Shown here one piece after another: positions 10,243-18,999 of a stretch of DNA of 64,000 nucleotides. The first letter of the stretch is position 1. Each line of letters begins with the position of its first letter. The notes beneath the pieces were generated by a model. It ran no database searches. It saw only the letters and a program-made list of their open reading frames with translations, and had not been told where the DNA came from. The position numbers and the translations under genes were made by a program. Source of the DNA: Halomonas sp. I5-271120 (GTDB lineage Bacteria > Pseudomonadota > Gammaproteobacteria > Pseudomonadales > Halomonadaceae); NCBI RefSeq assembly GCF_030553075.1, contig NZ_CP130701.1:3100001-3164000 (forward strand), read 5' to 3'.

Positions 10243-10327
10243 CACACCCTTTTAGCTGCACTTCCCGCTTGGCTCGACGAATCGAGCCAGACGAGGGCGC
10301 CCGCAAGCCGGGTACAAATCGGCGCCT
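10243..10327 (-). promoter_or_regulatory. SAM-II-like riboswitch upstream of metNIQ
   Basis: Read on the minus strand the leader has the order of conserved blocks of the SAM-II aptamer: GGCGCC, then GATTTGTACCCGGCTTGC, then GGGCGCC closing P1, and finally GTGCAGCTAAAAGGGT, which can pair ACCC of the P1 loop with GGGT to make the H-type pseudoknot. An extra hairpin (GGCTCGA/TCGAGCC, 10271-10288) is inserted between P1 and the GCTAAA block. The downstream terminator and the methionine-transport operon fit S-adenosylmethionine control. The assignment is by eye from the consensus. Confidence 0.72.
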
Positions 10328-10530
10328 AAAAAAAGTGGGGTGAATCTTATGGTGCCCACCGTGGGGTGTCAACGATCCTGGTACAAGTTTCGGCTTATAG
10401 CGCCAATAACCAGTGCATATCGCTGTTATCAAGGCGATGGGTGTCAGATGTATATCAAAAGACCTGCTGTGCGCCGTGTGCGTCTTGAGTTAGGTATTAC
10501 GTGAGCTATGCAAGGCACCTTTAACTGCAA

Positions 10531-10556
10531 GCTGTCACAAAGCGCTGTCACAAAGC
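10531..10556. repeat. Perfect 13-bp tandem duplication
   Basis: GCTGTCACAAAGC occurs twice head to tail at 10531-10543 and 10544-10556 in the spacer before the riboflavin synthase gene. Confidence 0.9.
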
Positions 10557-10558
10557 CC

Positions 10559-10618
10559 TTTGCTGAGTCCGTAACCGAGCCCTTAACTCAGCCCTTAGCT
10601 GAGCTCTTAACTGAGCCC
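10559..10618. repeat. Degenerate 12-bp tandem repeat, five units
   Basis: Five 12-bp units related to TTAACTGAGCCC follow each other from 10559 to 10618, about 100 bp before the riboflavin synthase start. They translate as a repeated short peptide in one frame, but there is no start signal and codon use is unconvincing, so they are treated as non-coding. Confidence 0.85.
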
Positions 10619-10716
10619 TCTCGACAAGGCCCTGCTGGATGGCCTGTCAGGCTGGTAGACTCGACGGTTTGGCGGGCGCTGAGTCGCCCGAATGATGTCG
10701 CACGCAGAGGATCGCC

Positions 10717-11343
10717 ATGTTTACCGGTATTGTTCAAGGCACCGCCACCCTGGTGTCAGTGACCGACAAAGAAGACTTCCGGACCTTCGAAATGGCCCTG
10801 CCGCCTGAGCTATGCGAGGGCCTGGTGACCGGCGCCTCGGTGGCGCATAACGGAGCCTGCCTGACGGTGACGGCCATCGAGGGCAGTCATGTATGGGTAG
10901 ACTTGATGCGCGAGACGCTACGACTGACCAACCTTGGTGCAGTGGAGGTGGGTGATCGCATCAATATAGAGCGTGCGGCGCGCTTCGGTGACGAGATCGG
11001 CGGTCATGCCATGTCGGGCCATGTGGTCTGCATGGCACAACTGGTTGAGTTGGAGGAAGCGCCCAACAATCGTCGCCTGTGGTTTGAGGTACCAGCTGCC
11101 TATGGCCGCTTCCTGTTCGACAAGGGCTACGTCGGCGTCGACGGCATCAGCCTGACCATTGGCGAAGTGCGTCCCGGTGACGTGACGGCAGCGCCCCGCT
11201 TCTGTGTGAACTTGATCCCCGAGACCCTGGCAAGGACCACGCTTGGAGACCGCAAGCCCGGCGATTACGTCAATATCGAGATTGATCCGCAGACCCAGGC
11301 GATCGTCGAGACCGTCGAGCGGGTGCTGGCCAGTCGCGGCTGA
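10717..11343 (+). CDS. ribE: Riboflavin synthase, alpha subunit
   Basis: This enzyme dismutates two 6,7-dimethyl-8-ribityllumazine molecules to riboflavin and the pyrimidinedione precursor. At 208 aa it shows the duplicated lumazine-binding fold: repeat 1 starts with MFTGIVQG, and repeat 2 has the conserved GVDGISLTIGEV. The ATG is preceded by AGAGGA. The gene is isolated from other rib genes, as in E. coli (where the gene is also called ribC). Confidence 0.93.
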   Translation: MFTGIVQGTATLVSVTDKEDFRTFEMALPPELCEGLVTGASVAHNGACLTVTAIEGSHVWVDLMRETLRLTNLGAVEVGDRINIERAARFGDEIGGHAMSGHVVCMAQLVELEEAPNNRRLWFEVPAAYGRFLFDKGYVGVDGISLTIGEVRPGDVTAAPRFCVNLIPETLARTTLGDRKPGDYVNIEIDPQTQAIVETVERVLASRG

Positions 11344-11454
11344 TGGGTAGCGCGGTTGAGGTGGTCTGTGGCTGAGTTGACCATTCCGTCAACTTTGCGT
11401 TGGCCACCATGCGTGTCTCTGGCCCGGCGATTGCTTATAAATAGCTTAGCGAAT

Positions 11455-11484
11455 GCCATGACAGCGTAGGATGTCTGTCATGGC
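11455..11484. repeat. Perfect 10-bp inverted repeat upstream of the purine permease
   Basis: GCCATGACAG (11455-11464) and CTGTCATGGC (11475-11484) are separated by 10 bp in the 286-bp spacer between riboflavin synthase and the permease. There is no T run, so an operator or a leader RNA hairpin is as likely as a terminator. Confidence 0.7.
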
Positions 11485-11629
11485 GGACAGCAGCGGCCGG
11501 TGATCCCATGAGGCTCGCCGGCCGTGTCGTATCAGGATGCCGCCTATCGCATCGGCCTTGGTCGATGGGGTAAGATATGCGGCTTTTCTCGCACCCGGAC
11601 CATCAGGGTCCACGCGCCAGGGTAGGGTA

Positions 11630-12940
11630 ATGCCGATGTTGAAACGACTGCTCGACAACCACTTCAAGCTCAGCGAACACGGCACCAACGTTCGCACCGA
11701 GATCATCGCCGGGGTCACGACCTTCCTGACCATGGCCTACATCATCTTCGTCAACCCGAGCATCCTGTCGGAAGCTGGGGTCGATTACGGCGCAGTGTTT
11801 GTGGCCACCTGTGTGGCCGCCGCCATCGGCTGTCTGATCATGGGGCTGTGGGCCAACTATCCAATCGCCATGGCGCCCGGCATGGGCCTCAACGCCTTCT
11901 TCACCTATGGGGTGGTGCTGGGCATGGGCTACTCCTGGGAGACCGCGCTGGGCGCTGTCTTCCTCTCGGGCCTGACCTTTTTCCTGCTCAGCGTCTTTCG
12001 CATCCGCGAGTGGATCATCAACTCGATCCCCATGACCCTGCGCCTGGGGATCGCGGCAGGTATCGGGCTGTTCCTGGCGATGATCGCGCTGAAAAACGCC
12101 GGTATCGTGGTCGACAACCCGGCGACCCTGGTATCCCTCGGTGATCTGACCCAGCCCTCGGCGCTGTATGCCCTGGGGGGCTTCTTCGTGATCACCGCGC
12201 TGTCCTACCTGCGGGTCACCGGTGCGGTGATGATTGGCATCCTGGGCGTTACCGTGCTCTCGATGCTGCTGGGCCACAACGATTACAACGGCGTGATGTC
12301 GATGCCGCCGTCCGTGGCGCCAACCTTCATGGCCATGGATGTCGCCGGTGCCTTCAACGTGGCGATGTTCAGCGTGATCTTTGCCTTTCTGTTCGTTGAC
12401 CTGTTCGATACCTCCGGCACCCTGATCGGCGTTGCCCACCGCGGCGGGCTGCTCGACAAGGACGGCAAGCTGCCGCGCCTGGGGCGTGCCATGATGGCCG
12501 ATTCCACCGCCTCGATGGCGGGTGCTGCACTGGGTACCTCGACCACCACCAGCTACATCGAGAGCGCTTCGGGTATCGCCGCCGGCGGTCGCACCGGCCT
12601 CACTGCCGTGGTGGTTGGTGCGCTGTTCCTGATCAGCCTATTCTTCTCACCGCTGGCCGGCTCGATTCCCGCCTACGCCACGGCCGGGGCGCTGCTCTAT
12701 GTGGCCTCGCTGATGGCGGGTAGCCTGGCGCATGCCGACTGGGATGACGCCACCGAGGCCGCCCCGGTGCTGATCGCCGCGCTGGCCATGCCCCTGACCT
12801 TCTCGATTGCCGAGGGTATCGCGCTTGGGTTCATCAGCTACGCTGCCATCAAGACCCTGTCAGGCCGCTTCAGCGACCTGAACCCGGCGGTGATCGTGCT
12901 GGCGATTGTCTTCGTCCTGAAATTCTTCTTCCTCGACTGA
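11630..12940 (+). CDS. NCS2-family purine permease (AzgA/PbuG-like)
   Basis: A 436-aa inner-membrane nucleobase:cation symporter with about 12-14 hydrophobic segments. Family motifs include [16 protein letters not shown] near the N-terminus, GMGLNAFF, the conserved [13 protein letters not shown] and the loop [16 protein letters not shown]. These mark the AzgA/PbuG branch (hypoxanthine, guanine or adenine uptake), not the UraA branch. ATGs at 11630 and 11636 are both plausible, each with an AGGG site. It is followed 19 bp later by apt, which would trap imported adenine. Confidence 0.9.
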   Translation: MPMLKRLLDNHFKLSEHGTNVRTEIIAGVTTFLTMAYIIFVNPSILSEAGVDYGAVFVATCVAAAIGCLIMGLWANYPIAMAPGMGLNAFFTYGVVLGMGYSWETALGAVFLSGLTFFLLSVFRIREWIINSIPMTLRLGIAAGIGLFLAMIALKNAGIVVDNPATLVSLGDLTQPSALYALGGFFVITALSYLRVTGAVMIGILGVTVLSMLLGHNDYNGVMSMPPSVAPTFMAMDVAGAFNVAMFSVIFAFLFVDLFDTSGTLIGVAHRGGLLDKDGKLPRLGRAMMADSTASMAGAALGTSTTTSYIESASGIAAGGRTGLTAVVVGALFLISLFFSPLAGSIPAYATAGALLYVASLMAGSLAHADWDDATEAAPVLIAALAMPLTFSIAEGIALGFISYAAIKTLSGRFSDLNPAVIVLAIVFVLKFFFLD

Positions 12941-12959
12941 CCACTGGATTCGACCATCG

Positions 12960-13505
12960 ATGAGCATCTACGGCGACTACATCAAATCCGTGATTCGCAC
13001 CGTCCCCGACTGGCCGCAGCCGGGGGTCAACTTCCGTGATATCACGCCGCTTTTGCAGAACAGCGCAGCCTTTCGCAAGCTGATCGACAGCTTCGTGCAC
13101 CGCTACCAGGAAATGGATCTGGACGCGGTGGCAGCCATCGACGCCCGCGGCTTCATCATCGGCGCACCGCTGGCCTATGAGCTCGGCTGCAGCTTCGTGC
13201 CGGTGCGCAAGAAGGGCAAATTGCCGTTTCGCACCATCAGCGAGACCTACACCCTCGAGTACGGCCAGTCTGAGGTCGAGCTGCACGCCGATGCCTTCCA
13301 TCATGGCGATCGCATCCTGCTCGTCGATGACCTGATCGCCACTGGCGGTACCATGTGTGCTGCAGCCAAGCTGATCACCCGCTCCGGCGGTCATGTGGTC
13401 GAGACCGCGACCATCATCGACCTGCCGGAGCTCGCCGGTTCCGACAAGATCCGCGAGGCCGGTTTTGGCGTCTTCGCTGTCTGCTCCTTCACCGAGGACG
13501 AGTAA
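12960..13505 (+). CDS. apt: Adenine phosphoribosyltransferase
   Basis: This enzyme converts adenine and PRPP to AMP. At 181 aa the protein shows the Apt N-terminus ([21 protein letters not shown]) in part, the flexible-loop region [17 protein letters not shown] and the PRPP-binding signature [13 protein letters not shown]. The gene is tightly linked to the upstream permease (19 bp) and the downstream gpt (34 bp), forming a purine-uptake and salvage unit. Confidence 0.95.
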   Translation: MSIYGDYIKSVIRTVPDWPQPGVNFRDITPLLQNSAAFRKLIDSFVHRYQEMDLDAVAAIDARGFIIGAPLAYELGCSFVPVRKKGKLPFRTISETYTLEYGQSEVELHADAFHHGDRILLVDDLIATGGTMCAAAKLITRSGGHVVETATIIDLPELAGSDKIREAGFGVFAVCSFTEDE

Positions 13506-13539
13506 GTCTCGTCCCCCGTTACGTTTTTGGTAATTCGTC

Positions 13540-14043
13540 ATGAGCGCCAACCGCTATCAGCAACACTTCATCGTTTCCTGGGACCAGCTGCATCGTGATG
13601 TTCGCGAGCTTTGCCATCAGCTGGTCGAGCGTGACTTCAAGGGGATTATCGCCATCACTCGCGGCGGCCTGATTCCGGCTGCCCTGATCGCCCGCGAGCT
13701 CAACCTGCGCCTGATCGATACCGTGTGCATCAAGAGCTACGACCACATGGACCAGGGCGGTCTCGATGTCATGAAAGGCGTCGATCACGACGGTGACGGC
13801 TGGCTGTTGGTGGATGACCTGGTCGATACCGGCAAGACGGCCCGCAAGGTGCGCGAAATGCTGCCCAAGGCGCATTTCGCTACCGTCTACGCCAAGCCGG
13901 AAGGGCGGCCGCTGGTCGATCAGTTCCTGACCGAAGTGGGGCAGGACTGCTGGATTCAGTTCCCCTGGGATATGGGCGTTGCCTACGTCGAGCCGCTGGC
14001 GGATCGCGTGCGCGGCGAGGCCTCCGGCGAGAGCGGTGCCTGA
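13540..14043 (+). CDS. gpt: Xanthine-guanine phosphoribosyltransferase
   Basis: A 167-aa type I phosphoribosyltransferase that salvages guanine and xanthine to GMP and XMP. Motifs include the N-terminal [19 protein letters not shown] and the PRPP loop [14 protein letters not shown]. The C-terminal block [12 protein letters not shown] marks the Gpt family rather than Hpt. It lies between apt and ung with short spacers and is probably cotranscribed with apt. Confidence 0.92.
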   Translation: MSANRYQQHFIVSWDQLHRDVRELCHQLVERDFKGIIAITRGGLIPAALIARELNLRLIDTVCIKSYDHMDQGGLDVMKGVDHDGDGWLLVDDLVDTGKTARKVREMLPKAHFATVYAKPEGRPLVDQFLTEVGQDCWIQFPWDMGVAYVEPLADRVRGEASGESGA

Positions 14044-14050
14044 GGTCGAG

Positions 14051-14752
14051 ATGTCGGAAAGTACCTCTGCACAACATCCATTGCCGGAAAGCTGGGATCG
14101 TCATCTGGGGGCGGAATTTGGCGCCCCCTACATGCAGGCGCTGCGTGACGCCCTGGCCAAGGACAAGCGCGAGCGGCGGATCATCTATCCGCACTCCGCG
14201 GACTGGTTTCGTGCCTTCCAGCTGACGCCGCTCGACCAGGTCAAGGTCGTGATCCTCGGTCAGGACCCCTATCACGGCCCGGATCAGGCTCATGGGCTGT
14301 GCTTCTCGGTGCAGCCGGGAGTGAAGGTGCCGCCGTCGCTCAAGAACATCTACAAGGAGCTGGCCGGCGATCTAGGCTGCACCCCGGTCGATCACGGCCA
14401 TCTCGAGTACTGGGCGCGCCAGGGCGTGCTGTTGCTCAATACCGTGCTGACCGTCGAAGCGGGGCAGGCAGCGTCACACCGTGGGCGCGGGTGGGAAAAC
14501 TTCACCGACAGGGCGATTGCCACCGTCAATGAACACTGCGCGCCCTGTGTCTTCCTGCTGTGGGGTAGCCATGCCCGTCAGAAGAAGGCGCTGATCGATA
14601 CCGGGCGCCATCTGGTGCTTGAATCGCCGCACCCGTCGCCGCTTTCGGCGCATCGTGGCTTCTTCGGCAATCACCACTTTTCCCAGGGCAATGCCTTCCT
14701 CGCCGAGCACGGCCGTGACCCCATCGACTGGCAGCTGCCCACTCAGCCTTAA
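14051..14752 (+). CDS. ung: Uracil-DNA glycosylase, family 1
   Basis: This enzyme excises uracil from DNA in base-excision repair. The 233-aa product has the water-activating motif GQDPYHGP, the [19 protein letters not shown] segment and the DNA-intercalating loop [13 protein letters not shown]. The ATG at 14051, eight bases after the gpt stop, gives a standard N-terminus; the longer frame overlaps gpt and is unlikely. Confidence 0.95.
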   Translation: MSESTSAQHPLPESWDRHLGAEFGAPYMQALRDALAKDKRERRIIYPHSADWFRAFQLTPLDQVKVVILGQDPYHGPDQAHGLCFSVQPGVKVPPSLKNIYKELAGDLGCTPVDHGHLEYWARQGVLLLNTVLTVEAGQAASHRGRGWENFTDRAIATVNEHCAPCVFLLWGSHARQKKALIDTGRHLVLESPHPSPLSAHRGFFGNHHFSQGNAFLAEHGRDPIDWQLPTQP

Positions 14753-14855
14753 CCTCGTCGACCGATACGGGTAGAATGTCGCGCAATTTGTGCATGATCT
14801 TCATGCGACAAAGCCGTCATTCGTCCCATCCCGTCGCCCGAAGAGGTCCGCCGCC

Positions 14856-15485
14856 ATGAGCGTTCACGCCATCAACCATCCCCTGGTCAAGCACAAGCTC
14901 GGCCTGATGCGTGCCAATGACATCAGCACCAAGAGCTTCCGTGAGCTGGCCGGAGAAGTGGCCAAGCTGCTGACCTACGAAGCCACTCAGGACCTGGAAC
15001 TCGAACCGACCACCATCGAGGGCTGGAGCGAAGAGCCGATCCAGATCGAGCAGATCAAAGGCAAGAAAGTCACCATCGTGCCGATCCTGCGTGCGGGTCT
15101 CGGCATGCTCGATGGCGTCACTGACCTGATTCCCAGCGCCCGCATCAGCGTGGTGGGGCTCTATCGTGATGAAGAGACCCTCGAGCCGGTGCCGTACTTC
15201 GCCAAGTTCGCCAACGATATCGAAGAGCGTCAGGCCATCGTCATCGATCCGATGCTGGCCACTGGCGGCACCATGGTGGCGACCCTGGACATGCTCCGTG
15301 AGCGTGGTTGCCAGCAGATGAAGGTCATCGTGCTGGTCGCGGCCCCGGAAGGGATCAAGCGTGTCCAGGAGTCTTACCCGGACATCGAGATCTACACCGC
15401 GGCGGTTGACGATCGCCTCGACGAGAACGGCTATATCGTGCCGGGCCTCGGCGATGCCGGTGACAAGATCTTCGGGACCCGCTGA
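14856..15485 (+). CDS. upp: Uracil phosphoribosyltransferase
   Basis: This enzyme converts uracil and PRPP to UMP. At 209 aa it matches Upp in length. Motifs are [13 protein letters not shown] near the start, [10 protein letters not shown], and the PRPP-binding [12 protein letters not shown]. The ATG at 14856 is preceded by AAGAGG nine bases upstream. It is followed by a terminator and then uraA, the classical uracil uptake and salvage pair. Confidence 0.96.
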   Translation: MSVHAINHPLVKHKLGLMRANDISTKSFRELAGEVAKLLTYEATQDLELEPTTIEGWSEEPIQIEQIKGKKVTIVPILRAGLGMLDGVTDLIPSARISVVGLYRDEETLEPVPYFAKFANDIEERQAIVIDPMLATGGTMVATLDMLRERGCQQMKVIVLVAAPEGIKRVQESYPDIEIYTAAVDDRLDENGYIVPGLGDAGDKIFGTR

Positions 15486-15502
15486 GTCGTGACCTGATAG
15501 GC

Positions 15503-15539
15503 CAAAACGCCCCTGACGTGATCACGCAGGGGCGTTTTG
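15503..15539 (+). terminator. Intrinsic terminator between upp and uraA
   Basis: A 13-bp perfect stem (CAAAACGCCCCTG, 15503-15515, with CAGGGGCGTTTTG, 15527-15539) encloses an 11-nt loop and ends in TTTT. It may attenuate upp read-through into uraA. Confidence 0.8.
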
Positions 15540-15610
15540 CTGTGCGCTGATGTTTCCTGAGTCCTGATGGCAGGGCCAGATTGCTTTGTTTCTCACCTTG
15601 GAGACCTGAT

Positions 15611-16852
15611 ATGACCGATACGGTGGCCGGCCGCCAGTCCACACAATCCTTGCCGCGCATTCTGCTTACCGGGGTGCAGATGCTGTTCGTCGCCTTCGGT
15701 GCACTGGTGCTGGTGCCGCTGCTGACGGGACTTGACCCTAACGTGGCGCTGTTCACGGCGGGGGTGGGTACGCTGGTGTTCCACAGCGTTACCCGCCAGA
15801 GCGTGCCGGTGTTTCTGGCCTCGTCGTTTGCCTTCATCGCGCCCATCCAGGGCTCGGTCCAGAACTTCGGCATTCCCGCGACCATGGGTGGCCTGATGGC
15901 GGCGGGTCTGGTCTATGTGGTGATTTCCCAGTTCGTGCGGATCAAGGGCACCGCCTGGCTGCATCACCTGCTGCCGGCGGTCGTGGTGGGGCCAGTGATC
16001 ATGGTCATCGGCCTGGCGCTGGCCCCGGTGGCAGTGGACATGGCGACGGGCGAGACCAGCGACGCCATCGGCTATGGCCAGGCGCTGGTGCTGTCGATGT
16101 CGAGCCTTTTGGTGACGCTGGTGCTGGCGGTCTTCGGTCGCGGCCTGATTCGCCTGGTGCCGATCATGGGTGGCATCGTCACCGGCTATGCACTGGCGCT
16201 GCTGATGGGGGTGGTCGACTTCACGCCGGTCAATGAGTCGGCCTGGCTGGCGCTGCCGTCCTTCACGGCCCCGACCTTTCATTGGGCCGCGATCCTGTTC
16301 ATGATCCCGGTGGCCATCGCGCCGGCGGTGGAGCATATCGGCGACATGGTCGCCATTGGTTCGGTGACCAAGAAGAACTACCTCGAGAAGCCCGGCCTGC
16401 ATCGCACCCTGCTGGGCGATGGCCTGGCCACCAGCGTGGCGGCGCTGTTTGGCGGCCCGCCCAATACCACCTATTCCGAAGTGACCGGTGCAGTGACACT
16501 GACCCGTGCCTTCGATCCGCGGATCATGATGATCGCCGCCGTGACCGCCATCGTGCTGGCTTTCCTCGGCAAACTCGGCGCGCTGCTGCAAACCATCCCT
16601 GCCCCGGTGATGGGCGGCATCATGACGCTACTGTTCGGTTCGATCGCGGTGGTGGGCATGAACACTCTGGTGCGCGCCGGCCATTCGCTGACCGCACCGC
16701 GCAACCTGGTGGTGGTGTCGCTGATTCTGGTCTTCGGTATCGGTGGCATGCAGGTGGGCGGCGGCCAGTTCACCCTGCAGGGCGTGAGCCTGGCGGCGCT
16801 GGTGGGCATCGTGCTCAACGCCGTGTTGCCGCCGGCCAAAGAAGGTGAGTAG
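15611..16852 (+). CDS. uraA: Uracil permease UraA (NCS2 family)
   Basis: A 413-aa uracil:proton symporter of the inner membrane with about 14 hydrophobic segments. Motifs include QMLFVAFGALVLVPLLTG near the N-terminus, the substrate-site region PAVEHIGDMVAIG, and the signature GGPPNTTYSEVTGAV. The ATG at 15611 has GGAG upstream. Its substrate would be captured by Upp encoded just upstream. Confidence 0.94.
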   Translation: MTDTVAGRQSTQSLPRILLTGVQMLFVAFGALVLVPLLTGLDPNVALFTAGVGTLVFHSVTRQSVPVFLASSFAFIAPIQGSVQNFGIPATMGGLMAAGLVYVVISQFVRIKGTAWLHHLLPAVVVGPVIMVIGLALAPVAVDMATGETSDAIGYGQALVLSMSSLLVTLVLAVFGRGLIRLVPIMGGIVTGYALALLMGVVDFTPVNESAWLALPSFTAPTFHWAAILFMIPVAIAPAVEHIGDMVAIGSVTKKNYLEKPGLHRTLLGDGLATSVAALFGGPPNTTYSEVTGAVTLTRAFDPRIMMIAAVTAIVLAFLGKLGALLQTIPAPVMGGIMTLLFGSIAVVGMNTLVRAGHSLTAPRNLVVVSLILVFGIGGMQVGGGQFTLQGVSLAALVGIVLNAVLPPAKEGE

Positions 16853-16879
16853 GGCGATTGAACCGTTAAAGCGAATGTC

Positions 16880-17461
16880 TCAGGCGTGATGCTGTTCATT
16901 CCCGCCGTCTGAGAAGGACGGCGGGGTATTGGCGCTGACGATCACACATTCGCTGTCGCTTGCATTGCGAAAGCGGTGGGGCAGGCGTGAATCGAAGTAG
17001 TAGGCATCGCCTGCCTTCAAATGCTGCACCTCGTCGGCGACCTGCAGTTCGATAGTGCCGGCGATCACCACCCCGCCTTCTTCCCCCTCGTGCTCCAGCA
17101 TTTCCTGGCCAGTATCCGCCCCGGGCGGGTAGTGCTCGTGGATGATCGACATGCTGCGGTTGGGCCTGCGCGCGCCCACCAGTTTCCATGACAGAGTGCC
17201 GTCGCCGATCTCGGTAAGTTCGCTGGAGCGATAGAAGACCTGCTCCTGAGATTCGCTATCACCGGCGAAGAACTCGCTGATTGAGACCGGCATGGCATCG
17301 AGAATCTTCTTCAGCGAGCTGACCGAAGGGCTGACACTGTTCTGCTCGATCAGCGAAATGGTGCTGTTGGTGACTCCGGCCCGTTTGGCCAGTTCGCGCT
17401 GTGATAGCTCACGCGACAAGCGCAATTGCTTGAGGCGATTGCCGACGTCGAATCCACTCAT
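16880..17461 (-). CDS. XRE-family regulator with cupin sensor domain (PuuR-like)
   Basis: A 193-aa cytoplasmic transcription regulator. The N-terminal helix-turn-helix has LSQRELAKRAGVTNSTISLI (about residues 17-36), and the C-terminal part is a cupin_2 barrel (EEGGVVIAGTIELQV, YYFDSRLPHRFRN). The architecture and length match PuuR, the putrescine-utilisation repressor of E. coli, but no polyamine genes are in the window, so the target is unknown. The ATG at 17461, after AAGGG, is preferred; an in-frame ATG at 17506 would add 15 residues. It is convergent with uraA and divergent from mobA. Confidence 0.85.
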   Translation of the reverse strand: MSGFDVGNRLKQLRLSRELSQRELAKRAGVTNSTISLIEQNSVSPSVSSLKKILDAMPVSISEFFAGDSESQEQVFYRSSELTEIGDGTLSWKLVGARRPNRSMSIIHEHYPPGADTGQEMLEHEGEEGGVVIAGTIELQVADEVQHLKAGDAYYFDSRLPHRFRNASDSECVIVSANTPPSFSDGGNEQHHA

Positions 17462-17649
17462 GGGCGGCCCTTGTTGAACATCTTTTACAGCATGATACCC
17501 ACTCATGAGCGGGAACTTAAGGGCATGACGGTCTCTAATCTAAGACCATGGTGGTCAACTTGCGTCATAAGGGTTCGTGACGGGGCGCTTTGCGTTAGGC
17601 TGGCACCAGCGATAATCCTTGTGAATCAGGGACCAAACGAGGGCTTGAG

Positions 17650-18246
17650 ATGACGCATGATGAAGTGACAGGCCTGATTTTGGCCGGCGGCCAGGGGCGG
17701 CGCATGGGCGGTCGCGACAAGGGGCTGGAACCCTTTGGGTCCGCGCGCCTGATCGAACATGCCAGGCGCTGTCTCGATGGCCGCGTGGCCGAGGTGCTGA
17801 TCAATGCCAACCGGCATCTCGATGAATACCGGGCGCTGGGCAGCCGGGTGGTCTGCGATCGAGAAGGCGGCTACCAGGGGCCCCTGATGGGCATCTGGAG
17901 CGGCCTCGAGGCAGCCGAAACACCCTGGGTAGTGGTCGTGCCCTGCGACAGCCCGGCGCTGCCTGATGACCTGGTTGAGCGCCTGATTGCCGCGATCGGC
18001 GAGGCGGATATTGCCGTTGCCCATGACGGTGAGCGGGATCATCCGGTGGTGGCTTTGATTCGCCGAGACCTGGCCGAGGATCTTGGCGACGCCCTGCGCG
18101 AGGGCGAACGCAAGATCGATCGTTGGTACGCTCGCCATACCTGGACGCGGGCGGATTTCAGCGACTGCCCAGCCGCTTTCGCCAACCTCAATACCGAAGA
18201 CGACAAGGCCCGGCTGGCACAGCAGCTGCGAGCCGGTGAAGCCTGA
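17650..18246 (+). CDS. mobA: Molybdenum cofactor guanylyltransferase MobA
   Basis: This enzyme transfers GMP from GTP to molybdopterin, making the guanine dinucleotide form of the cofactor. The 198-aa protein has the nucleotidyltransferase motif LILAGGQGRRMGGRDKGL at the N-terminus, then the metal-binding VVVPCDSPALP. The N-terminus favours MobA over MocA (cytidylyl) enzymes. It is the first gene of a mobA-mobB-moeA-moaCD-moaE-moaA operon. Confidence 0.93.
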   Translation: MTHDEVTGLILAGGQGRRMGGRDKGLEPFGSARLIEHARRCLDGRVAEVLINANRHLDEYRALGSRVVCDREGGYQGPLMGIWSGLEAAETPWVVVVPCDSPALPDDLVERLIAAIGEADIAVAHDGERDHPVVALIRRDLAEDLGDALREGERKIDRWYARHTWTRADFSDCPAAFANLNTEDDKARLAQQLRAGEA

Positions 18247-18258
18247 GGAGGCAAACAC

Positions 18259-18999
18259 GTGCCGCATGACAAGGTGCCCCATGACCCGGCGTCCCAGGAG
18301 CGGTCGTTCCGAAAACAGTCGTCCCAAGAACAGTCGTCACTAGAATGTTCGTCATATGGAAGGTCGTCACAACAAGGGGTGTCGCAGGAAATGAACGAGC
18401 AGGCCGAACATCGACTGCCGCTGGCCGATGAGCCCTTGCCGCTGCTGTGTATTGCGGCCTTCAGTGGCACAGGCAAGACGACCCTGTTGGAGGCGCTGCT
18501 GCCAAGGCTTGCCGAACGGGGCATTCGCGCGGCGGTAATCAAGCATGCGCATCATCAGTTCGATATCGATCAGCCGGGCAAGGACAGCCATCGTCTGCGC
18601 GAGGCGGGCGCCGCGCCGATGCTGATTGCCTCACGCTCTCGCACCGCGCTGATGATCAATACCCCGGGGCAGGATGAGCCCGACCTGGCGGCGTTGATCG
18701 AGCAGGTGCGGCCGCTGGCCCCGGACCTGGTGCTGATCGAAGGCTTCAAGGCCTGGCCGCTGCCCAAGCTGGAGCTTCACCGCCCGTCGCTTGGCAAATC
18801 GCTGCGTGCCGTCGAGGATCCCTGGGTGATGGCAGTGGCCAGCAGTACGCCGCTGACCCTGCCGGCGGGCGTGGAGTCGCTGTCTCTGGATGACCTGGCG
18901 GCGCTCACCGACTGGGTGGCGGCCTGGCCCGGGCGCTGGCCTGAGCAGCGCGGCATGCCGGCACGCCAGTTAAGCGCTTCTCAGGAGGCGTCGACATGA
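18259..18999 (+). CDS. mobB: Molybdopterin-guanine dinucleotide biosynthesis GTPase MobB
   Basis: A P-loop protein that assists MobA in cofactor maturation. Walker A FSGTGKTTLLEALLP lies near residue 70, and the conserved VIKHAHHQFDID and VLIEGFK follow. A GTG start at 18259 has an ideal GAGGAGG site seven bases upstream, so the protein would carry a 45-residue N-terminal extension made mostly of a degenerate five-residue repeat (xxSSx). The alternative ATG at 18391 begins exactly where homology to MobB starts but has a badly spaced ribosome site. The stop overlaps the moeA start by 4 bp. Confidence 0.88.
   Translation: MPHDKVPHDPASQERSFRKQSSQEQSSLECSSYGRSSQQGVSQEMNEQAEHRLPLADEPLPLLCIAAFSGTGKTTLLEALLPRLAERGIRAAVIKHAHHQFDIDQPGKDSHRLREAGAAPMLIASRSRTALMINTPGQDEPDLAALIEQVRPLAPDLVLIEGFKAWPLPKLELHRPSLGKSLRAVEDPWVMAVASSTPLTLPAGVESLSLDDLAALTDWVAAWPGRWPEQRGMPARQLSASQEAST
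18298..18372 (+). repeat. Degenerate 15-bp tandem repeat in the mobB 5' region
   Basis: Five 15-bp units share the core GTCGTC at a constant position and encode pentapeptides such as KQSSQ, EQSSL and GRSSQ. The array lies between the GTG start with its strong ribosome site and the conserved part of MobB. Confidence 0.8.

Larger units (their letters stand above)
10331..10716. other. Spacer between metN and riboflavin synthase
   Basis: This 386-bp divergent spacer must hold the metN leader promoter (minus) and the riboflavin synthase promoter (plus). The right half is filled by two sets of short tandem repeats, listed separately. I see no FMN-riboswitch consensus before the riboflavin synthase gene and no convincing gene. 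Confidence 0.6.

Noticed and set aside
10508..10762. Possible 84-aa repeat protein before riboflavin synthase
   Set aside because: The peptide repeats merely translate 12- and 13-bp DNA repeats, there is no ribosome site, and the frame runs into the riboflavin synthase gene.
10717..10780. FMN riboswitch before the riboflavin synthase gene
   Set aside because: The conserved FMN-aptamer blocks are absent from the spacer; only tandem repeats are found.
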